A stretch of DNA of 20,988 nt. It comes from DATJGF01 sp035495315 (GTDB taxonomy: Bacteria > Verrucomicrobiota > Verrucomicrobiia > Limisphaerales > UBA8199). The stretch spans positions 1 to 20,988 of the forward strand of contig DATJGF010000002.1 of assembly GCA_035495315.1 (NCBI GenBank), in the 5' to 3' direction. The translations under genes were made by a program, and so were the position numbers. Shown piece by piece: positions 7,546 to 13,023 of this stretch; position 1 is the stretch's first letter, and every line of letters begins with the position of its first letter. Below the pieces are notes generated by a model that worked only from the letters and a program-made list of their open reading frames with translations, did not search any database and had not been told where the DNA came from.

Positions 7546-7683
7546 ATGAGATCGAATTTTGAAAGGCTGCGGGTGTACAAACTCTCCGAAAAAGTTGCCG
7601 ATCAAATATGGAAGTTGGTCTTGGGTTGGGATTCGTTTGCCAGGAAGACTGTGGGTCAACAACGGTCAACAACTGACCACTGA
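7546..7683 (+). pseudogene. Truncated four-helix-bundle (23S rRNA intervening-sequence/S23-type) protein
   Basis: An ATG at 7546 opens a 45-codon frame. Its first 39 residues, starting MRSNFERLRVYKLSEKVAD and continuing QIWKLVLGWDSFARKTVGQQ, look like the N-terminus of the small four-helix-bundle proteins first found in 23S rRNA intervening sequences; typical features are F-x-x-L-x-V-Y-K-L, ADxIW and the ending T-V-G-x-Q. Family members are about 115-125 residues. Here the similarity stops after GQQ, where the heptamer array (7670-7704) begins and supplies the last residues (RSTTDH) and the stop. The remaining helices are absent. It lies between two heptamer arrays. The family call is from memory of the consensus. 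The remnant is unlikely to fold as a full bundle. Confidence 0.65.
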
Positions 7684-7704
7684 CAACCGACCACCGACCA
7701 CTGA
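7670..7704 (+). repeat. CAACTGA-type heptamer array before the response regulator
   Basis: Five uninterrupted heptamers: CAACTGA, CCACTGA, CAACCGA, CCACCGA, CCACTGA, consensus C(A/C)AC(T/C)GA. The array ends 9 nt before the ATG at 7714, where a ribosome-binding site would be expected. It also forms the 3' end of the truncated four-helix-bundle frame. Confidence 0.85.
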
Positions 7705-7713
7705 CAAACGCCC

Positions 7714-9075
7714 ATGCCTCCCACCCCCTCCATTCTGATCGCCGACGATCAACGCGACGTCATCGAGGCATTGCGCCTGCTCTTCAAGGCCGAGGGGTTT
7801 CAAACACAAGACGCCAAATCCCCGGCGAAGGTCCTGGAGACTCTGCGGGAACGTGAATTCGATCTTGCGCTGATCGATCTGAATTACACCCGCGATACCA
7901 CTTCCGGACGCGAAGGCCTGGAATTGCTCAGCCAAATCCGAACGATTGACCCATTCCTGCCCGTGGTGGTCATGACCGCGTGGGGCAATGTTAATCTGGC
8001 GGTGGAAACGATGCGTGCCGGGGCGAGGGATTTTGTCCAAAAGCCGTGGGATAATGCGCGGTTGCTGGCGACGGTTCGCACACAAATCGAGCTTTCCCGC
8101 GCACTGCGCCACAGTCAACGGGTGGAAGCGGAGAATGAAGTGCTGCGCCAACCTCAAGTCGCGGATTTCATCGCCGCTTCCAAATCGATGCAGCCGGTGC
8201 TCGAGTTGGTGGAGCGCATAGCCCCTTCAGACACCAATGTGCTTATCACCGGTGAAAATGGGACCGGCAAAGGGTTGCTCGCCCGCGCGCTTCACCGGAA
8301 ATCCAGCCGCGGACGGGCACCATTCGTAGTAGTCAACACCGGCGGTTTGCACGAAGGGGTTTTTGAAAGTGAATTATTCGGGCATGTAAAAGGCGCCTTT
8401 ACCGATGCCAAAGCCGATCGCATCGGCCGGTTTGAAATGGCCAACGGAGGCACTTTGTTTCTGGACGAGATTGCCAACGTTCCGGAGCACCAACAACGGA
8501 AGCTGTTGCGTGTGTTGGAAACCGGGGAGTTCGAGCGTCTTGGCTCCTCGCGCACTTTGCGGAGCGACGTGCGAATCATCTCCGCTACCAATGCTGACTT
8601 GAGAAAAGAGGTCGCCGCCGGAAAATTTCGCCAGGACCTCCTGTTTCGATTAAACACGATCGAAGTGAAACTGCCGCCATTGCGCGAGCGCGCGGAGGAT
8701 ATTCCGCTTCTGGCGAATCATTTCTTGCGCGAGCAGGCATTGCGTTATCGCAAAGCGATTGGCGATTTTGAAGCCGGGGCTATCCAAACTCTGCTTTCCC
8801 ATTCCTGGCCGGGTAATGTGCGTGAGTTGAGCCATGCCGTCGAGCGCGCCGTTCTCATGAGCACCGGCGAAGTCATCAAGGCTAGCGACCTGGGCTTGCA
8901 CGAGCAGGGCCCGACCCTCGAAAAAAGACTGGAGGACCTGACCCTCGAAGAAATGGAGCGGCATGTGATTACGAAGGCCCTCGCCAAGTTTGATGGGAAC
9001 GCGAACCTGGCTGCCAATGCCTTGGGGTTGAGCCGGAGCGCGTTTTACCGGCGTTTGGAAAAGTACGGCTTGTGA
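7714..9075 (+). CDS. NtrC-family sigma-54-dependent response regulator
   Basis: A 453-residue activator with three domains. The receiver (about 5-125) has D11-D12, the phospho-acceptor D55, T88 and K110. The AAA+ domain (about 150-385) has Walker A GENGTGKG (180-187), the sigma-54 contact loop as GAFTDA (227-232; the usual form is GAFTGA), Walker B GTLFLDE (246-252), the arginine-finger region FRQDLLFR (305-312) and WPGNVREL. A Fis-type helix-turn-helix ends the protein (about 415-451). It should bind enhancer DNA and open sigma-54 promoters when phosphorylated, most likely by the kinase encoded next. Two sigma-54-like promoters with shared upstream half-sites flank it. The Gly-to-Asp change in GAFTGA spares the critical Thr and is probably tolerated. 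No Shine-Dalgarno sequence is visible; a heptamer array ends just before the start. Confidence 0.95.
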   Translation: MPPTPSILIADDQRDVIEALRLLFKAEGFQTQDAKSPAKVLETLREREFDLALIDLNYTRDTTSGREGLELLSQIRTIDPFLPVVVMTAWGNVNLAVETMRAGARDFVQKPWDNARLLATVRTQIELSRALRHSQRVEAENEVLRQPQVADFIAASKSMQPVLELVERIAPSDTNVLITGENGTGKGLLARALHRKSSRGRAPFVVVNTGGLHEGVFESELFGHVKGAFTDAKADRIGRFEMANGGTLFLDEIANVPEHQQRKLLRVLETGEFERLGSSRTLRSDVRIISATNADLRKEVAAGKFRQDLLFRLNTIEVKLPPLRERAEDIPLLANHFLREQALRYRKAIGDFEAGAIQTLLSHSWPGNVRELSHAVERAVLMSTGEVIKASDLGLHEQGPTLEKRLEDLTLEEMERHVITKALAKFDGNANLAANALGLSRSAFYRRLEKYGL

Positions 9076-9153
9076 CGTGTAGCGCAGAGTTTCACTCTAT
9101 GAATATCTGCCGGAATTTCCGCAGCCTTTGCAAATTTTCGGAGTCCTATTTTG

Positions 9154-9224
9154 AACCGCAGAGACGTGAGGAACGCAGAGATTCACGTATTACTTTTCTC
9201 TGCGTTCTTCGCGTCTCTGCGGTT
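9154..9224. repeat. Long hairpin repeat, 27-bp stem
   Basis: Left arm 9154-9180 begins AACCGCAGAGACG and ends AACGCAGAG; right arm 9198-9224 begins CTCTGCGTT and ends CGTCTCTGCGGTT. They are complementary at 25 of 27 positions, and the other two would be G-U pairs in RNA, so the transcript can form an uninterrupted 27-bp stem with a 17-nt loop. Similar CTCTGCG units occur near 4509-4533 as a partial copy. Confidence 0.85.
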
Positions 9225-9302
9225 TTCTTGCACGTTCGACTTGGATGCGGCTCCGCTGCCCTGCCCTGGATCGCCGACTTTCAGGCGGCAGGTTGGAAAG
9301 CT

Positions 9303-9324
9303 GCGCAGGCTGGAAAGCCTGCGC
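9303..9324. repeat. Short hairpin repeat GCGCAGGCT/AGCCTGCGC
   Basis: A perfect 9-bp stem with loop GGAA, ending 29 nt before the kinase start. It may be an interspersed repeat or influence translation of the kinase. Confidence 0.55.
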
Positions 9325-9353
9325 TACGGCGAAGACGCTAATAGATTGCACGA

Positions 9354-10724
9354 TTGGAAACATCCAATCCCAGATCGAAGCCGCGACGGCGGTTAAAGTA
9401 CGAGAATCATCTCGCGATATTGGCGTTGGTGATGGCTGGCCCGTCGATAATTCTTGCCATCACTTTCGTTTGGTTAAGCCCGTATTCCACCAGCGCGCGC
9501 TGGACGTTCACCGGATTGATCCTCGTTTTTATTTGGGGAGGTGTTGCGGCTTTGCGGCACCGTGCCCGGTTCCCACTGCAAACATTGGCGAATTTAGTCG
9601 CCGCGATGCGGGAGGGAGATTTTTCGACGCGCGCGCGGACCAGCGGCCGGGACGCCATGGGAGAATTGGCTGCTGAAATTAATGCATTGGCGGCGCATTT
9701 GCGGGGACAGCGACTCGATTCCATGGAGGCGGCGGCATTGCTTCGCGCCGTCATGGCGGAAATTGATGTCGCCGTCTTTGCGTTCGATCCTCAACAACGG
9801 CTCATCTTGATAAATCGCGCCGGGGAAAAAGTTCTCGGTCGCGCCTCCGAACACGCTTTGAGTCGATCGGCGAGTGAGCTCGGACTCTCCGAGTGTCTCG
9901 AGGGCGAATCGAGCCGGATTTTATCACGGGCCTTTCCGGGCGGAGGCGACCGCTGGAGCGTCCGCCGAGGTGCGTTTCGCCAGGGCGGCTTCCAAAACCA
10001 ACTACTGGTTCTGACTGACCTTAGCCGCGCCTTGCGCGAAGAGGAGCGGCAAGCCTGGCGGCGTCTGCTCCGCGTCCTTGGCCATGAGCTGAATAATTCC
10101 CTTGCCCCAATCAAATCGATCGCCGCGAGCCTGGAAGACCTGATTGCCCGAGAGCCGAAAGCCAAGGATTGGCAGGACGACCTGGCTTCGGGAGTTTCCG
10201 TCATTTCGTCTCGCACCGCCGCCCTGACTCGCTTCATGGAAGAATACTCCAAACTGGCCAAACTTCCGGCCCCGCATTTTCAAAATGTTTCCTTGGCACC
10301 GCTCATTGAAAGATTGGTCAATCTTGAGCGCCGCGTTTCGATACGAGTCCAACCTGGACCGCCAATCACTTTGAACGCAGATCCGGACCAGCTTGAACAA
10401 CTGCTGATAAACCTGTTGCGCAATGCAACCGATGCAGTCCTGGAGATTCGTTCGGGAAAAACTGAGGCGCCATCACCTGAAGAGGTAAAGCTCGGTTGGA
10501 ATGTGAGAAGCGGGACGGTTGAAATTACCGTCGCCGATCAAGGTTCCGGTCTTGCCGATACCGCCAACCTCTTTGTTCCCTTCTTCACGACCAAACCAGG
10601 TGGGACCGGAATCGGTTTAGTGCTTTCCCGCCAAATCGCCGAGGCGCACGGAGGATCATTGGTACTGGAAAACCGCAAAGAGCGGACCGGGTGTATTGCC
10701 CGGCTCCGGCTTCCCTTGCGATGA
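9354..10724 (+). CDS. NtrY-like membrane histidine kinase
   Basis: A 456-residue sensor kinase. Two membrane helices (about 20-40 and 51-68) leave only a short external loop, so the signal is probably sensed in or near the membrane. A HAMP-like linker (about 70-120) and a PAS-like domain (about 128-225) follow. The phospho-accepting H244 is in VLGHELNNSLAPIKS, of the type found in NtrB/NtrY kinases. The ATPase domain shows the N box L-I-N-L-L-R-N-A-T-D (351-360), G1 DQGSGL (395-400), F box FVPFFTTK and G2 GGTGIGL (416-422). Partner: the sigma-54 regulator encoded just before. The start is TTG at 9354, because a stop at 9342 and the lack of an ATG before the first helix leave no better choice. 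The TTG sits in a small perfect inverted repeat (GATTGGA-AACA-TCCAATC, 9352-9369). Confidence 0.92.
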   Translation: METSNPRSKPRRRLKYENHLAILALVMAGPSIILAITFVWLSPYSTSARWTFTGLILVFIWGGVAALRHRARFPLQTLANLVAAMREGDFSTRARTSGRDAMGELAAEINALAAHLRGQRLDSMEAAALLRAVMAEIDVAVFAFDPQQRLILINRAGEKVLGRASEHALSRSASELGLSECLEGESSRILSRAFPGGGDRWSVRRGAFRQGGFQNQLLVLTDLSRALREEERQAWRRLLRVLGHELNNSLAPIKSIAASLEDLIAREPKAKDWQDDLASGVSVISSRTAALTRFMEEYSKLAKLPAPHFQNVSLAPLIERLVNLERRVSIRVQPGPPITLNADPDQLEQLLINLLRNATDAVLEIRSGKTEAPSPEEVKLGWNVRSGTVEITVADQGSGLADTANLFVPFFTTKPGGTGIGLVLSRQIAEAHGGSLVLENRKERTGCIARLRLPLR

Positions 10725-10730
10725 GCGGGC

Positions 10731-10757
10731 TTCCCAATACCGGGATGGCCAATCCCA
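10731..10757 (+). promoter_or_regulatory. Candidate upstream activator sites for the NtrC-type regulator (set 2)
   Basis: Half-sites alternate as TTCCCA (10731-10736), CGGGAT (10741-10746) and ATCCCA (10752-10757), spaced 10 and 11 bp. The core GGGATGGCCAATCCCAC (10742-10758) is identical at 16 of 17 positions to 6547-6563. The dyad ends 84 bp before the sigma-54-like promoter at 10841. It begins 7 bp after the kinase stop codon. Confidence 0.6.
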
Positions 10758-10840
10758 CAACCGAGAATGCTTCACTCCCATTATCGCAAATCTCCAGCAG
10801 AAGTCGCTTAAAAATGAGCCTTTCTACTGGTTCACCGCCT

Positions 10841-10856
10841 TGGCATTTATCCTGCA
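10841..10856 (+). promoter_or_regulatory. Candidate sigma-54 (-24/-12) promoter of the adaptor-ATPase-permease operon
   Basis: TGGCATTTATCCTGCA matches the consensus at TGGCA and TGCA with exact GG-GC spacing. It differs in the sixth base and the first T of TTGC. It shares TGGCAT-T and TGCA with the promoter at 6647. The predicted transcription start is near 10867, about 36 nt before the GTG start of the adaptor gene. Confidence 0.65.
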
Positions 10857-10902
10857 TGACTAGCAAAATAGGATCGAACCTTAAACGTAAATACAAGCCT
10901 TT

Positions 10903-12168
10903 GTGGATATCGCCCGACCAGATGTTAAACGCCGCAAGCAACGCCGCAGGATCATTATCACTGCGCTGTCAGTGCTGGGGCTGGTGATCCTCACACTCGG
11001 TATCTCCCGCTTGAAACCGGCTCCGCCGGCAGTGGACAAAGGCGGCCTCATCATCGATACAGTCAAGCGCGGTGAAATGCTCCGCCAGGTCCATGGCAAC
11101 GGGACCTTGGCTCCGGAGGAGTTGCTGTTCGTTCAGGCTGAGAGCGAGGGGCGGGTGGAGCGAATTCTGGTCCTGCCTGGAGCCGAAGTGCATGCCGACA
11201 CCGTGTTGCTCGAACTCAGCAATCCGGATCTGGAGGCACAGGTCTTCGACCTTGAATGGCAGTTGAAGGCGGCGGAGGCGACTCTGCGTCGACTTAAAGT
11301 TCAACTTGAGAGCGATCGCCTAACCCAGGAAGCCGCCCTGGAAAAACTCAAAACTGAATTAGTCCAGGCCTCGCTCGAAGCCCAGGCGGACGTGACTCTT
11401 GCCAAAAGCGGGCTGGTGCCGGAGATCACGCGCCGGCGTTCCTCGGCGACCGCCGAGCAATTGGCCAATCAAGTTGAAGCTGAAAAAAAGCGGTTGGCGA
11501 TTAGCCAGGACTCGACCGAGGCTCAACTCTCAGTTCAACAGGCCGAAATTGAAAAACTCCGTGCTTCGCTGGAACTGAAACGCAAGAAGTTGACTGCCTT
11601 GAAAGTGCGCGCGGGCGTCGATGGCGTTTTACAGCAGATCGGTGACACCCTCATGCTGCAGAGCGGTCAGCGCGTAACGCCGGGCGCGACGCTGGCCAAG
11701 ATCGTTCAACCGCGAAAGCTCAAGGCCGAACTCAAGGTCGCCGAGACGCAGGCCAAAGATATCGAATTGAACCAACCGGCCGAAATTGATACTCGTAACG
11801 GAATTGTGCCGGGCCACGTGGTTCGCATTGATCCGGCGTCCTTTCAGGGGACCGTCACGATCGACGTCAAACTGGATGGCGAGCTTCCCCGCGGTGCGCG
11901 GCCGGACTTGAGCGTCGATGGATCAATTGAGCTGGAGCGGATGACTAATGTTCTTTACGTCGGCAGGCCAATCAACGGTCAGCCGGAAAGCACTACACGC
12001 GTGTTCAAAGTCGTTGATGGGGGCAGTCAGGCCATCCAGGCCCAGGTTAAATTCGGCCGCACTTCCGTCAGTACGATTTCAGTGCTCGAAGGACTCTCCG
12101 AGGGAGATCAAATCATCACTTCCGATATGGCGCAATGGGATGCGCACGACCGGGTGCGCCTGCGTTAA
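10903..12168 (+). CDS. MacA/HlyD-type periplasmic adaptor protein
   Basis: A 421-residue membrane-fusion protein. A basic N-terminus (KRRKQRRR) and one membrane helix (about 17-34) anchor it in the inner membrane. The two halves of a biotinyl-lipoyl-like domain lie at about 75-108 (AESEGRVERILVLPG) and 236-268 (AGVDGVLQQIGD), split by a long coiled-coil hairpin (about 112-232) rich in Glu, Lys, Leu and Gln. Beta-barrel and membrane-proximal domains follow (about 270-421; LEGLSEGDQIITSD near the end is typical). It would link the inner-membrane permease to an outer-membrane channel; no TolC-like gene is in the window. The start is GTG at 10903, 12 nt downstream of a TAA and 47 nt after a sigma-54-like promoter. 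The next ATPase follows after 12 nt, so the two are cotranscribed. Confidence 0.92.
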   Translation: MDIARPDVKRRKQRRRIIITALSVLGLVILTLGISRLKPAPPAVDKGGLIIDTVKRGEMLRQVHGNGTLAPEELLFVQAESEGRVERILVLPGAEVHADTVLLELSNPDLEAQVFDLEWQLKAAEATLRRLKVQLESDRLTQEAALEKLKTELVQASLEAQADVTLAKSGLVPEITRRRSSATAEQLANQVEAEKKRLAISQDSTEAQLSVQQAEIEKLRASLELKRKKLTALKVRAGVDGVLQQIGDTLMLQSGQRVTPGATLAKIVQPRKLKAELKVAETQAKDIELNQPAEIDTRNGIVPGHVVRIDPASFQGTVTIDVKLDGELPRGARPDLSVDGSIELERMTNVLYVGRPINGQPESTTRVFKVVDGGSQAIQAQVKFGRTSVSTISVLEGLSEGDQIITSDMAQWDAHDRVRLR

Positions 12169-12180
12169 ACACAAACTACT

Positions 12181-12882
12181 ATGAACGAAACTCTGATCCA
12201 GTTGGAAAGCATCAAAAAGGTCTTCTTCACCGATGAAGTCGAAACGCATGCGCTCTCCGAGATTCATTTGACCATCGCGAGGGGCGAATATGTTTCGATT
12301 GCCGGACCTTCGGGTTGCGGCAAATCGACGCTGCTTTCCATACTGGGTTTGCTCGACACCCCCACCGAAGGGCGATATGTGCTGAACGAAAAAGAAGTGG
12401 CGAATCTCGGATTCGCCCAACGGGCGCGCATCCGCAATCGAGAGATCGGATTCATCTTTCAAAGTTTTAATCTAATCGGTGACCTTACCGTTTACGAGAA
12501 CGTCGAACTCCCGTTGACCTATCGCGGGATGAGCGCATCCGAGCGGAAAAAAAATGCGGCTGCCGCTTTGGAAAAAGTCGGCATGGCGCACCGCATGAAT
12601 CACTATCCGTCGCAGCTTTCGGGCGGCCAACAACAACGCGTGGCGGTGGCTCGCGCGTTGGGTGGTAAACCGTCCATTTTACTGGCCGATGAGCCGACTG
12701 GAAATTTGGATTCAAAAAACGGGGAAGCAGTGATGGCGCTCCTGCGTGATCTGCACCGTGAAGGAGCGACCATCTGCATGGTGACGCACGACCCGCGCTT
12801 TGCCAAACACGCCGATCGAACGATTCATCTCTTCGACGGCCGCGTCGTAGAGGACGCGGAGAATGAACCGGCGGTAACCTAA
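12181..12882 (+). CDS. ABC transporter ATP-binding protein, MacB/LolD type (second ATPase)
   Basis: A 233-residue nucleotide-binding subunit with a complete canonical set: Walker A GPSGCGKST (42-50), Q-loop Q94, signature LSGGQQQRVAVARA (146-159), Walker B SILLADEP (165-172, with D170 and E171), NLDS D-loop and switch H203. The family drives FtsX-fold mechanotransmission permeases. Its position between the adaptor and three such permeases makes it the natural motor of this transporter. It differs from the first ATPase in having the canonical Arg after the signature and NLDS in place of NLHS, so the two may serve different permeases. No Shine-Dalgarno sequence is visible in the 12-nt gap from the adaptor gene. 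Confidence 0.95.
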   Translation: MNETLIQLESIKKVFFTDEVETHALSEIHLTIARGEYVSIAGPSGCGKSTLLSILGLLDTPTEGRYVLNEKEVANLGFAQRARIRNREIGFIFQSFNLIGDLTVYENVELPLTYRGMSASERKKNAAAALEKVGMAHRMNHYPSQLSGGQQQRVAVARALGGKPSILLADEPTGNLDSKNGEAVMALLRDLHREGATICMVTHDPRFAKHADRTIHLFDGRVVEDAENEPAVT

Positions 12883-12915
12883 CTGAATCGGCAGGCACAC
12901 CTGCTGTTTTCTGCG

Positions 12916-12952
12916 AACCAGTTTTCGTGGACCGATAAATCGGTCTCTGGTT
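12916..12952 (+). promoter_or_regulatory. Two-part hairpin between ATPase and first permease
   Basis: An inner stem GACCGAT (12930-12936) pairs with ATCGGTC (12939-12945) around a 2-nt AA, so the apex would open slightly in RNA. An outer stem AACCAG (12916-12921) pairs with CTGGTT (12947-12952). There is no T-run after it, so it is more likely an mRNA stability or attenuation element than a full terminator. Confidence 0.4.
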
Positions 12953-12981
12953 GAAATGCAACGTGCGCGCACCTAAAAGGA

Positions 12982-13009
12982 GCACTGACAATTGACAACT
13001 GAGGACTGA
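12982..13009 (+). repeat. CAACTGA-type heptamer array before permease 1
   Basis: Four heptamers (GCACTGA, CAATTGA, CAACTGA, GGACTGA) end 14 nt before the ATG at 13024. An AGGAG at 12978-12982 is too far upstream to serve that start. Confidence 0.75.
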
Positions 13010-13023
13010 CCAACGGCAAATCG

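Larger units (their letters stand above)
9076..9353. other. Gap between regulator and kinase filled with repeats
   Basis: Paired regulator and kinase genes usually touch; here 278 bp separate them. The gap holds a 27-bp-stem hairpin (9154-9224) and a second repeat hairpin (9303-9324). Open frames across it have no domain signals. Confidence 0.6.

Noticed and set aside
7391..7704. Possible CRISPR array
   Set aside because: The repeat unit is 7 bp and contiguous, without spacers, and it occurs in both orientations.
7670..7704. Heptamer arrays as the regulator's binding sites
   Set aside because: They lie between promoter and start or overlap coding frames rather than upstream of the sigma-54 promoters; the TGGGAT half-sites fit that role better.
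12953..12975. TGG...TGC sequence after the ATPase 2 hairpin as a third sigma-54 promoter
   Set aside because: The GG-to-GC distance is 3 bp too short.
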